Shown: positions 1 through 8,452 of the stretch, piece after piece
Layout: each line of letters begins with the position of its first letter
Numbering within the stretch: the first letter of the stretch is position 1
Assembly: GCA_045110475.1 (NCBI GenBank)
Contig: JBGCGC010000043.1
Coordinates: forward strand, 1-64,000
Direction: 5' to 3'
Origin: Granulosicoccus sp045110475
GTDB taxonomy: Bacteria; Pseudomonadota; Gammaproteobacteria; Granulosicoccales; Granulosicoccaceae
Length of the DNA stretch: 64,000 nucleotides
Position numbers and translations under genes: made by a program
Notes under the pieces: model-generated
Told to the model about the DNA's origin: nothing
Seen by the model: the letters and a program-made list of their open reading frames with translations, nothing else
The model's database searches: none

Positions 1-9
1 GCCCTTCGG

Positions 10-106
10 GAGACCACCAAAACACCCTCCGCCGCGTTGCTGTTCTTGACAAGGATCCCGACCTTGCCTGCGAACAGCGCCTTGCTGAGGGCGTTTTGGT
101 GGTCTC
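10..106. repeat. 97-bp fold-back palindrome
   Basis: The arms at 10-29 and 87-106 are inverted copies with 19 of 20 bases matching. Shorter nested inverted pairs lie inside: 39-45 with 72-78, and 51-54 with 62-65. The whole stretch can therefore fold into one long interrupted hairpin. I see no convincing gene in 1-218. It could be a small non-autonomous palindromic element or a strong transcription stop for a gene to the left of the window. No target-site duplication can be verified. Confidence 0.5.
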
Positions 107-218
107 TGTTTGAAGCGTTTGAAGGTCACACTACACTAGGAACTTGCGGGCTGAAAAGCAGAAGAACGGGCTCAGGTGATACCATCGATAGCCCAAACGT
201 CGCCTCCGAGCCTCCTGC

Positions 219-797
219 GTGCAACAACTGCTGCATCAGTATTTCAATATCGCTTTCCTGATGGGCAAGCCGCAGGACCTTCCTGGCGGCAAGGACCAGA
301 TGAAGATTGGCGTCGCTCTGGCCCTGATTACCTACGTGGTCGCACTGGCGGCACCGTACGGTATCTGGCGTGCATTTGTGCAGGCACTACTGGATCTGGG
401 TTGTACCGCGCTTGTGTTTCATATTGCATTAACTGCCATGGGATATAAGGCACGGTTCGAGCAAGCCTTTGGCGGACTTTGCGGTGCTTCCGTCTTCATC
501 CACCTAGCCGCTTTGCCGATTTATACCTTGAGGCATTTCGGTGCCGGGTCGCAAGCTTCTTCCATTACGGTTCTTGCAGAGTTCGTGCTGCTGGTTTGGG
601 GGCTGTCGTTGCTTGGGCACGTTGTCCGGCACACATTTGAGTTCGGCATGGTAACCAGTATTGTTATATCGTTTGTGTATTTCGTCTTGCTCTCCACGCT
701 TATCATGTCATTAATGCCCCTACAGCCTGCCGTAGAGGCGACAATATCGTCGTTGCATGACAATATGTTGATGTTTAACCGGTGGCAGAGTGCCTGA
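219..797 (+). CDS. Small multi-pass membrane protein, Yip1-like
   Basis: The 192-residue product is very hydrophobic, with about five membrane-spanning stretches between residues 25 and 170 and a short acidic C-terminus. The overall look, a compact helical bundle with little soluble sequence, resembles bacterial Yip1-type proteins, but I see no diagnostic motif. The start is uncertain: GTG at 219 gives the longest frame and lacks a clear ribosome-binding site, and an in-frame ATG lies at 258. It ends 66 bases before the kinase gene and may be co-transcribed with it. Function unknown. Confidence 0.6.
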   Translation: MQQLLHQYFNIAFLMGKPQDLPGGKDQMKIGVALALITYVVALAAPYGIWRAFVQALLDLGCTALVFHIALTAMGYKARFEQAFGGLCGASVFIHLAALPIYTLRHFGAGSQASSITVLAEFVLLVWGLSLLGHVVRHTFEFGMVTSIVISFVYFVLLSTLIMSLMPLQPAVEATISSLHDNMLMFNRWQSA

Positions 798-863
798 CAG
801 ATCAATTGAGAATGATATGATCAACCTCACAATATTGCATGATGTCATAGCGAAAAATCCAAC

Positions 864-2510
864 GTGTCTGTACGCGCTCGATCCACTCTCTCGTCACGAC
901 TTGCGCGACGAGTACATGCCGGCCACAAGCCCAGTAAGTCAACCAGCCAACGTCAGGCTGCCCTCCGTGCGCAGCCAGATATGAAACGCTGGCGAACACA
1001 ACCCGAACGTAGCGCTGAACCGAGTGGGGTAGATACCCCTGCGCTGGATGCGACCTCCCAGCCTGTGGACAAGAATCGGGCAAGAGCTGCCGTTTCTCGC
1101 GCCGCTGACCAGCCAACACCGAGCAGCGCCTCTGATACAAAGCCCGGGTCGGGTAATCGTTCGCAAGACAACGCCAAACCTGTCGTCAGTATCAAACCGC
1201 TGGACATCGTCGTGCCGGGTCAGATTGGTCGATATACCATTGGCCGGCGGATCGGCTCTGGCACCTGTGGTGTCGTCCATCAATCGCTGGATAATCTGCT
1301 AGGCCGGGAGGTGGCAGTCAAGTTGTCGCCCGTGGGTGAAGCTCATGTGTCGACGGGCAAAGTGCCTGGCGCACAGCGTGCGTACCAGACCGAGATCATA
1401 GCGGCTGGCAGGCTAACGCATCCAAACATTGTTACAGTCTACGATGCAGGTCAATTCGAGGACCTGAACTTTCTGGTCATGGAAGCGGTTGATGGCAAAT
1501 CGCTGAAGGAATATGGCAAAGGCAAGACGCTGTTACCGGTTGGCGAAGCCTTGCGTATAATTTGTGCGTGTTGCCACGCACTGGATTATTCACACAAACA
1601 AGGCATCCTGCACCGCGACATAAAGCCTGCCAACATCATGTTAAGTTTTGATGGCAGCGTCAAGCTACTGGATTTCGGTATTGCAGTGGGTCTGGACGAG
1701 GGTGGTGCATTAAAGAAGCAGGGCCCCACACTGGGTACCCCCAACTACATGTCTCCCGAACAGATTCTGGGAAAGGAGCTTCTGGCTCAGAGCGACTTTT
1801 ATTCATTGGCGACCGTGCTGTTCGAATTGCTCACTGGCCGGCAGCTCTTCAAGGCTAAAAAGGTAAAGGATCTGTTTCGTACTGTTGTACACAAGAGAGC
1901 CCCCAGGCTGACGGCTATTCGTCCGGATCTACCCGACGGGCTTGGCGATGTTCTTGCCAAGGCTCTGGAGAAGAAACCCAAGGCACGTTACCAGACTGGC
2001 AAGGCGATGGCGAAAGCTCTTGAGCCGTTCCTCAAGACTTTCCGCGCTGTTGAGCAGCGGCCGCTACCACAACAACGATTGATCAAAAAGCTACGGCAAC
2101 AAACTTTCTTCAAGGTATTTTCTGATATGGAAGTAGCGCTGCTGCTGGAGCGTGTACGGCTCAGAAACTATGCGCCCGGGGAAAACATGCTTAACAAGGG
2201 CGATCAGGATCGTAGGCTCCTGATCATTACCGATGGAGTTGCAGCATGCTCACGGAACGGGCGATTTTCAGTCGTTGTTGCCACTGGTGAGTGCATCGGC
2301 GAGACAGGGTTTATTAATGGGATTGCAGAGCCACGCAGTTACCATGCATTGACGCAGGTCAGCGCTCTGGAGGTCAGTACCGAAGCGCTTGCAAAGCTGC
2401 CGCCGAAGGTGCACTTACACTATTACCGGCATGTGTCGGATATTCTGGTGGATCGATTGGCGCGAGGTGACAGCCAGATGGTTGACATCGTGCTGTCGGA
2501 GAAAACCTGA
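864..2510 (+). CDS. Ser/Thr protein kinase with C-terminal cyclic-nucleotide-binding-like domain
   Basis: This is a Hanks-type kinase. After a basic, low-complexity N-terminus of about 120 residues, the kinase domain runs from about 124 to 385. It has a glycine loop (RRIGSGTCGVV), the ATP-anchoring Lys153 in VAVK, the catalytic HRD at 250-252 followed by KPAN, the DFG at 270-272, and an SPEQ motif in the activation segment. All catalytic residues are present, so it should be active. Residues of about 405-530 look like a CAP/cNMP-binding beta barrel (FSDMEVALLLERV, then FINGIAEPRSY). No transmembrane segment or PASTA repeat is seen, so it is probably cytosolic. The long frame begins at GTG 864; ATG 981 is an alternative that would shorten the tail by 39 residues. 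It converges with galE, leaving 23 bases between them. Confidence 0.9.
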   Translation: MSVRARSTLSSRLARRVHAGHKPSKSTSQRQAALRAQPDMKRWRTQPERSAEPSGVDTPALDATSQPVDKNRARAAVSRAADQPTPSSASDTKPGSGNRSQDNAKPVVSIKPLDIVVPGQIGRYTIGRRIGSGTCGVVHQSLDNLLGREVAVKLSPVGEAHVSTGKVPGAQRAYQTEIIAAGRLTHPNIVTVYDAGQFEDLNFLVMEAVDGKSLKEYGKGKTLLPVGEALRIICACCHALDYSHKQGILHRDIKPANIMLSFDGSVKLLDFGIAVGLDEGGALKKQGPTLGTPNYMSPEQILGKELLAQSDFYSLATVLFELLTGRQLFKAKKVKDLFRTVVHKRAPRLTAIRPDLPDGLGDVLAKALEKKPKARYQTGKAMAKALEPFLKTFRAVEQRPLPQQRLIKKLRQQTFFKVFSDMEVALLLERVRLRNYAPGENMLNKGDQDRRLLIITDGVAACSRNGRFSVVVATGECIGETGFINGIAEPRSYHALTQVSALEVSTEALAKLPPKVHLHYYRHVSDILVDRLARGDSQMVDIVLSEKT

Positions 2511-2533
2511 AGTACCTGCTGCAATACGGAATA

Positions 2534-3547
2534 CTACGAGTCCGTCTTGTTATGTTGCCGCTCCAGTAGCGTGTGTTCCCAGGCGAGTGATGTCCGCACG
2601 ATCGTTTCAAGATCTGCGTGTTCGGGTGTCCAGTCCAGAGTCTGATGAATCTTGTCAACGGCGGCAATCAGTGCTGGCGGATCGCCAGCTCGTCTTGGCT
2701 TTTCGATGACTTTGAGTGTCTTGCCACTGATGCGTTCTACGGCATCAATAACTTGCCGCACGCTGAATCCATCGCCATAGCCACAATTGAGCAGCGTTGA
2801 ATCGCCACCACCACGAAGGTAGTCCAGTGCGGACAGATGCGCCAGAGCCAGATCGGTAACATGGATGTAGTCGCGTACCCCCGTGCCATCAGGGGTGGGG
2901 TAGTCGGTACCGAAAACATATAACTGATCGCGTTTGCCCACTGCAACCTCGGCCGCAACCTTGATCAACAGGGTTGCGTTTTGCGTGGACTGACCGATAC
3001 GGCCATCCGGATCAGAGCCTGCCACGTTGAAATATCTAAGTACCACATGCTTGAGGTCGGTGGCGGCACTGAGATCCCTGAGCATGGTCTCTGACATCAG
3101 TTTGCTGGATCCGTAGGCGTTTATGGGAGCCGTGGCCAGTTCCTCGCTGCAGGCACTGACTGATTCGTCGGGCACACCATAGGTTGCAGCGGTTGATGAA
3201 AAAATAAAATGCTCGATGTTGTTGTCCTGGCAGGCCTGCAATAGATTGCGCGTGCTACAGGTGTTGTTCGCATAGTATTTGAGAGGGTTTTCCACGCTTT
3301 CCGGCACGATGGTGTGCGCTGCAAAGTGCATGACGGTATTAATACCCTTTTCGGCAATAACCCGACTTACCAGATCCATATCACCGGTCTTGCCAACCAC
3401 CAGCTCACCGTGAAGAACAGCTTCTGCGTTACCCGTTGACAGATCGTCCAGCACCACGACTGATTCGCCACGCTCGCCAAGTAGTTTGACCACATGGCTG
3501 CCGATGTATCCTGCGCCACCTGTCACTAGAATAGGTTTGTTAGCCAT
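2534..3547 (-). CDS. galE: UDP-glucose 4-epimerase
   Basis: GalE interconverts UDP-glucose and UDP-galactose in the cytosol, using tightly bound NAD, and feeds surface polysaccharide synthesis. The 337-residue product matches the usual length. It has the NAD-binding GGAGYIGSH at 10-18, the serine/threonine cluster SST at 117-119, and the catalytic pair Tyr145/Lys149 in YGSSK. The C-terminal substrate domain (RRAGDPPALIA) is intact. It stands alone: downstream is the convergent kinase, and upstream is a 304-base gap before the end of the guanine deaminase gene. Confidence 0.97.
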   Translation of the reverse strand: MANKPILVTGGAGYIGSHVVKLLGERGESVVVLDDLSTGNAEAVLHGELVVGKTGDMDLVSRVIAEKGINTVMHFAAHTIVPESVENPLKYYANNTCSTRNLLQACQDNNIEHFIFSSTAATYGVPDESVSACSEELATAPINAYGSSKLMSETMLRDLSAATDLKHVVLRYFNVAGSDPDGRIGQSTQNATLLIKVAAEVAVGKRDQLYVFGTDYPTPDGTGVRDYIHVTDLALAHLSALDYLRGGGDSTLLNCGYGDGFSVRQVIDAVERISGKTLKVIEKPRRAGDPPALIAAVDKIHQTLDWTPEHADLETIVRTSLAWEHTLLERQHNKTDS

Positions 3548-3851
3548 GAGTTAATTGTTTCTGGGTTTCAAGTAGGTTAATGGGCCACGCGGGTAGTTCG
3601 TCAACACACTCGTCCCTACCGCTGCCAGCCCAGCGTTAGAATAGCTCCCCGTATACGCAATACGCGTCGCTTTTCTGCCGTGTTCTGCCGACGGTAGAAA
3701 CGACATGTCTGTTATCGAATATTACCCGCGTTACCCATTAGCGTGCTGCAAAACACGTTTGTATGCACAATACTGGCCTGAACTTGCACTTGCACCAAAT
3801 ATTATATCGGTAAAGCGCTTGTACTGTGCAAGGGCTTGCAAGCGCTCAACG
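3548..3851. other. Intergenic region upstream of galE
   Basis: This 304-base gap lies between the end of the guanine deaminase gene and the galE start, both on the minus strand. It should carry the galE promoter. I see no gene, strong hairpin or convincing -35/-10 pair. Short frames that cross it from either side are shadows of the deaminase coding sequence. Confidence 0.5.
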
Positions 3852-5222
3852 TCACCTAACCTGTTGTCCTGCAATCCAGACACGTTCGATGTTACATGGC
3901 AGAGTGTTGTAGACAATGCACCCCAGCAAGTCTTCCCAGTGCTCGGCTTCGACGAATTCATTGAGGCGGTTTACCGGGTTATCCAGATCCAGAAGTAATG
4001 CATCGAACTGCTTACCTTGAACGAAGGTTCCAGTGGGACTGTCCAGTACTTCAGCGCCGCCAGAAGTAGCCAGATAGAACGCGTCAAGAAAGTTGATTCT
4101 TGCATTTTTTTGTCCACGCTCGTTTGCCTGTATTCTGGCGTCGACTCCTGCGTCGAGCAATCGTGACGATGCAACGGCACACTGACAGGCGTTGAACATG
4201 GATGCACTGTGGCCTCCGGCGATGTCTGTTCCAAGTCCGATCGATAACGATTTAGCCAGCGCTTTTCGCAATGGGAAAACACTATTGGCAAAGTAGCTGT
4301 TGGACAAGGGGCAATGCGCGATGCCGCTGCCGCTATCACGGATCAGTTGCATATCTTCGTCTGTGATGAAATTGGAGTGGGCAAGCACTGTATGTCGGCT
4401 CAGCAAGCCAAAGTCTGCTAATGCTTGCGTATCAGTTTTGCCGAGGCGATCGATGACATGGCCATGCTCCCAGTCACTTTCCGAACAGTGTGTCTGTACA
4501 TGGCAATGATGTCTTGTGGCAAGTTCTCCCAGACCGGCCAGCAGCTCATCAGTGCAGCTGGGAATAAAACGTGGCGTAATAACCGGTTGCACCAGTTGTC
4601 TTTCATTACCTGACAATTGCCTGATGTGACGTATATTACGCTCGCTGGCATCGATAGCAACCGAGGCGCTTGCGTCGCGATAATAGTCGGGGCACTGGGT
4701 GGTGTCATCCATGGCAACACGACCCACATAAGCCCTTTGTCCCTGTTCCAGACAGATGGATGCGAGCAAGGTTGTGGCCTCCTCATGGATCGTGGCGAAG
4801 TACATGGCAGATGTGGTGCCATTGGCCAATAGTGTTCTAACCAGCGAGGTATATACCGACGTTGCAAAAGCAAGATCGTGGTAACGGGCTTCCAGAGGAA
4901 AGGTGTACTTTTGCAACCAGTCTTCCAGTGGCAGATGCAATGCCTTGCCCCGTTGAGGCCATTGAGGGGCATGAATGTGCAGGTCAACAAGACCTGGGAT
5001 GATTAGTTGATTCTTGTTAAAGCTGCTTAGCGCCGAGCGCCGATGCGCAAGGTCTCGCTCTTGTTCAAAGTCTGGATGATCACATTGTTTAACCGATTGA
5101 ATGCAGCCTTCGCTATTGACATGAATTAACGCGTTCTCCAGAACCTCCAGCTTGCCCATGCAGGGTGTATGCATGAACAAGCCGAGGTACCACTGATCGG
5201 CGGAGGTGGTGTGTTTAGACAC
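3852..5222 (-). CDS. guaD: Guanine deaminase
   Basis: Guanine deaminase hydrolyses guanine to xanthine and ammonia, using zinc, in the cytosol. The 456-residue amidohydrolase has the metal-binding HIH at 82-84 inside PGLVDLHIHAPQWPQ, a guanine deaminase signature. It also has the later histidines in QTHCSES and LAHSNF, and the catalytic aspartate in GTDIAGG. The length is normal. Translation appears to begin at GTG (5222). It is the last gene of the apparent operon running from 13492, starting 32 bases after the BMP-family binding protein. That links it to imported purines and to the ndmCDE-like N-demethylase upstream. It may accept guanine released by demethylation of 7-methylguanine, or a methylguanine directly; this is inference. 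Confidence 0.95.
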   Translation of the reverse strand: MSKHTTSADQWYLGLFMHTPCMGKLEVLENALIHVNSEGCIQSVKQCDHPDFEQERDLAHRRSALSSFNKNQLIIPGLVDLHIHAPQWPQRGKALHLPLEDWLQKYTFPLEARYHDLAFATSVYTSLVRTLLANGTTSAMYFATIHEEATTLLASICLEQGQRAYVGRVAMDDTTQCPDYYRDASASVAIDASERNIRHIRQLSGNERQLVQPVITPRFIPSCTDELLAGLGELATRHHCHVQTHCSESDWEHGHVIDRLGKTDTQALADFGLLSRHTVLAHSNFITDEDMQLIRDSGSGIAHCPLSNSYFANSVFPLRKALAKSLSIGLGTDIAGGHSASMFNACQCAVASSRLLDAGVDARIQANERGQKNARINFLDAFYLATSGGAEVLDSPTGTFVQGKQFDALLLDLDNPVNRLNEFVEAEHWEDLLGCIVYNTLPCNIERVWIAGQQVR

Positions 5223-5254
5223 CGTCTTGATCAGTTAACAGCTTACGGAGATCA

Positions 5255-6397
5255 TCATTTGGGTAACTGTGTTTCAACACCTTTGACCAACCAGTTGATC
5301 GCAAGCAGATCGGCATCTGCCAGCGTATCGCCTTCGGCGATTTTAACCTCTCCCGCCTGATCAACAACCGGGCCTTGAAACGGATGAAATGCGCCGGCTG
5401 ATATCTCGGCCACTTTTGCATCAAGCGCCTTGCGTTGTTCGTCGCTCAGGTTATCACTCCAGGATTCTACGCTGACGGCGTTGTCAGCCATACCACCCCA
5501 GAAGGCGCTACCTTCGAACGTATCGTCCATAGACGCCTGAACCTGCTCTATGAAGTAGTCGGCCCAGCTGATCTGTATGGATACCAACAGTTGCTCCGGC
5601 GCATAGCTTTTCATGTCTGAACTGGTATTGACCACATAAACGCCTTCCTCTTCGGCGACCGTGACTACCGAGGGCGTATCCTGATAAATCGAGAATATGA
5701 CATCTGACTGCTGAGCGATCAGCGAGCGTGCGGACTCCTGCGCCTTGCTGGGGTCAAACCACGAGTTCAGCCAGACAACCTTGACGGAAACATCCGAATT
5801 AACCGATTGCGCTCCCATGGTAAATGCATTGATCAAACCAACAACTTCAGGAATGGCATAAGCGGCGACCATACCAATGGTGTTGCTCTGGGTCACGTAA
5901 CCAGCACCCATCCCGGCAATATAGGCACCCTCGTAGTTGCGCGTCTGGAAGTTGCCAAGGTTGTCCAGTAGTTTGTATCCGCTGGCATGAATGAAGTCTA
6001 TATCCTGATACCGTTGAGCGGTTTTCAGGCCATCGTTCATGTAACCGAATGAGCCGAGCATCATCATGTTGACACCCTGAGCGGCCATCTGGTTCATGAT
6101 GCGTGCCGCGTCAGGACCTTCCGGTATATTCTCGACAACAATGCTTTCAACCTTATCGCCAAATTTCTCCTCAATGGCCTGACGGCCGCGGTCGAGTTCG
6201 TGTGCCCAGCCAACGTCACCTGCAGGTGATGGATAGATATAGCCAATCTTGAAAACATCCTGAGCGTAAGAGGGTGTTCCACTGAAAATCAGGGTTGCCG
6301 CGACTGATGCTGTGAATGCAAGTTTGCGTGCAGGTAGGGGTAATTTCTGGCTGAGCCAGTTGATCGTTTGAACCATCGAACTGTTCCGTATTTTCAT
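5255..6397 (-). CDS. BMP-family purine/nucleoside ABC importer binding protein
   Basis: This is the periplasmic substrate-binding protein of the adjacent ABC importer. It belongs to the BMP (basic membrane protein/PnrA/Med) family, whose characterised members bind nucleosides or purine-like ligands. After a signal peptide ending near SYAQD, the mature part starts with FKIGYIYPSPAGDVGWAHE and has the family pattern of a Rossmann-type bilobed protein. The open frame extends upstream to 6469 and overlaps the permease gene. A start at ATG 6397 (380 residues) or ATG 6376 gives a normal signal peptide, and 6376 has a GGAA about eight bases upstream. It lies 65 bases after the permease gene and 32 bases before guaD. 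The family is well supported; the ligand is inferred from neighbours. Confidence 0.9.
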   Translation of the reverse strand: MKIRNSSMVQTINWLSQKLPLPARKLAFTASVAATLIFSGTPSYAQDVFKIGYIYPSPAGDVGWAHELDRGRQAIEEKFGDKVESIVVENIPEGPDAARIMNQMAAQGVNMMMLGSFGYMNDGLKTAQRYQDIDFIHASGYKLLDNLGNFQTRNYEGAYIAGMGAGYVTQSNTIGMVAAYAIPEVVGLINAFTMGAQSVNSDVSVKVVWLNSWFDPSKAQESARSLIAQQSDVIFSIYQDTPSVVTVAEEEGVYVVNTSSDMKSYAPEQLLVSIQISWADYFIEQVQASMDDTFEGSAFWGGMADNAVSVESWSDNLSDEQRKALDAKVAEISAGAFHPFQGPVVDQAGEVKIAEGDTLADADLLAINWLVKGVETQLPK

Positions 6398-6461
6398 GTG
6401 AAGTTGTATTCCAGAGTAGGTGGTTGTCGTGAAATTTCCTGATGCGGTGATGATTGCATTG

Positions 6462-7385
6462 TCAGGCATCGCGGCGATAGACTTGCCCCAGTGAGGCAGG
6501 ATGATTAAGTCGAATCAGACGTGGATTACGCGAAATTACTGCAAGTATGACAATAGTGATGAGGTAGGGCATGGCTGACATCAGTTGTGATGGTATGGCA
6601 AAGCCCTGACCCTGAATGAACAGTTCCAACAACGACACTGCACCAAACAGGTAAGCTCCCAAAGCGATGCGTAAGGGTCGCCACATGCCGAATACAACCA
6701 GCGCCACGACAATCCAGCCACGTCCTGCAACCAGTCCTTCTGCCCATAAAGGGGTATAGGCTAGTGACAGATAAGCGCCGCCGAGCCCTGCCATGGCACC
6801 GCCGAACATGATGGCCAGAAGACGGATAGTCAACACAGGATAGCCAATGGCGCTGGCAGCGGCGGGAGATTCGCCCACTGCTCGAAGGACAAGCCCCAGC
6901 TTTGTATAGCTGAGTACCCACCAGCTCAAGACGACCATGCCCATACCAACGTACACCATAGGATCATGGGAAAAAAGCACGGGGCCGATAAATGGTAGCT
7001 CACCAAGCCAGCCCATATCCAGTTCGTTAAGAGAGGTAATGGTCTTGCCCTCGTATTCCTTGCCGATCAATACCGAGATACCTAATCCGAGTATGCCCAC
7101 AGCTAGCCCTGCAGCGACTTGATTGGCCAGAAAATTCAAGACAAGTACAGCAAAAACTAATGAGAGTGCCGCACTTGCAATAGCGGCAATGGTAAAGCCC
7201 TGAACGTAGGAGCCTGTTAGTGTGGCAACAACGAAGCCGCTTGCGGCGCCGACAGCCATCATGCCTTCGATGCTCAAATTGAGCACGCCGGCTTTCTCCA
7301 CGATAGCCTCACCTACTGCTGCATACAACAACGGTGTCGCAGCAGCTAATGTGCCTGCCAGTAGAAAGACAATGGAGTCAAGCAT
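6462..7385 (-). CDS. ABC importer permease, second subunit (YufQ/NupQ-like)
   Basis: This is an inner-membrane permease of the branched-chain/ribose-like permease family, partner of the BMP binding protein. It is strongly hydrophobic with about eight to ten helices, and carries the conserved ATPase-contact region VGEAIVEKAGVLNLSIEGMM near its N-terminus. The frame extends to 7436, but ATG 7385 overlaps the stop of the preceding permease as TGATG. That coupling fixes the start and gives 307 residues, a normal length. Nucleoside importers of this type use two different permeases, both present here. Confidence 0.9.
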   Translation of the reverse strand: MLDSIVFLLAGTLAAATPLLYAAVGEAIVEKAGVLNLSIEGMMAVGAASGFVVATLTGSYVQGFTIAAIASAALSLVFAVLVLNFLANQVAAGLAVGILGLGISVLIGKEYEGKTITSLNELDMGWLGELPFIGPVLFSHDPMVYVGMGMVVLSWWVLSYTKLGLVLRAVGESPAAASAIGYPVLTIRLLAIMFGGAMAGLGGAYLSLAYTPLWAEGLVAGRGWIVVALVVFGMWRPLRIALGAYLFGAVSLLELFIQGQGFAIPSQLMSAMPYLITIVILAVISRNPRLIRLNHPASLGQVYRRDA

Positions 7386-8452
7386 CAGGACGTGACCTCG
7401 ATGCGTTGCAATCGATGGTTGGCAAACAATGAACAAGCCAGATAAAAGACCAGCAGCATGCCCTGAAAAATGGTGGTTGAGGCGTTAGGCAAGCCTACTG
7501 ACACCAACGACATGTCACCTCCAACATAGATCAATGCCATGAAGAATGCGGCGAATAGGATTCCGAGCGGGTGCAGCCCGCCAAGAAACGCAACAATAAT
7601 GGCGGCAAATCCGTAACCGGGTGAAATGCTGCGTTGCAGAAGCCCCAGTGGACCGGCAACTTCCCCAACTCCGGCCATACCCGCTGCCGCACCGCCTATA
7701 AGCAGACCTGTCCATATCGCTTTTTTCTCGGCAAACCCTGCGTAGCGAGCCGCCTCGGGTGCCTGACCGCCAACCAGTAGCTTGTAGCCGGGTACGCTGC
7801 GCTGTACAAACACCCAGGCCAGAACAGAGGCGGCAACAGCCAGTAATAGTGAGGTGTTAACGCGAGTGTTGGGTATCAGCGGCTCAAACATGGCTGCGTA
7901 GCCAAACAAGGCTGACTGAGGAAAGCTCATGCCCATCGGATCACGCAATGGGCCACTGACCAGATAATACAATAACTGCAACGCAATGCTGGAGAGCATA
8001 AAGGTCACCAGAATTTCGTTGGCGTTGTAAGCCGTGCGCAACCAGGCAGCAATGCCTGCCCAGGCAGCTCCCGCCAACGTACCAGCACAAACCATGGCGG
8101 GTAACAGCCACCACGACTCGGACGTCTCAAAGTGCAGGGCCAGTGAACCCGCTGCAATAGCCCCTACCAGTAGCTGACCCTCTGCACCGATGTTCCAGAC
8201 ACGCGCCCGAAAACCTATGGCAAGCCCCTGAGCGATAAGCAACAACGGACCCATTTTGAGAAGGACTTCGCCAATTCCATACCGGGTTGTCAGAGGCTCG
8301 ATAAAAAAGGCATAAAAAGCTGCCAGCGGACTCTTTCCCAGCAAGCTGAACAGAACAGAGCCTGCCATCAGGGTCAGGGCAATGGCCGATAAAGGTACCA
8401 GCAGCTGTGCTCGCAGTGACGGTATGGTTCGGGCTACCAGTCGGAATTGCAT
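7385..8452 (-). CDS. ABC importer permease, first subunit (YufP/NupP-like)
   Basis: This is the companion permease of the BMP-type importer. It has about eight membrane helices and the typical GEVLLKMGPLLLIAQGLAIGF and WNIGAEGQLLVGAIAAGS regions that contact the ATPase. The open frame reaches 8494, but the ATG at 8452 overlaps the ATPase stop as TGATG, so I place the start there (355 residues). The same TGATG junction occurs at its own 3' end, showing tight translational coupling through the transporter genes. Confidence 0.9.
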   Translation of the reverse strand: MQFRLVARTIPSLRAQLLVPLSAIALTLMAGSVLFSLLGKSPLAAFYAFFIEPLTTRYGIGEVLLKMGPLLLIAQGLAIGFRARVWNIGAEGQLLVGAIAAGSLALHFETSESWWLLPAMVCAGTLAGAAWAGIAAWLRTAYNANEILVTFMLSSIALQLLYYLVSGPLRDPMGMSFPQSALFGYAAMFEPLIPNTRVNTSLLLAVAASVLAWVFVQRSVPGYKLLVGGQAPEAARYAGFAEKKAIWTGLLIGGAAAGMAGVGEVAGPLGLLQRSISPGYGFAAIIVAFLGGLHPLGILFAAFFMALIYVGGDMSLVSVGLPNASTTIFQGMLLVFYLACSLFANHRLQRIEVTS

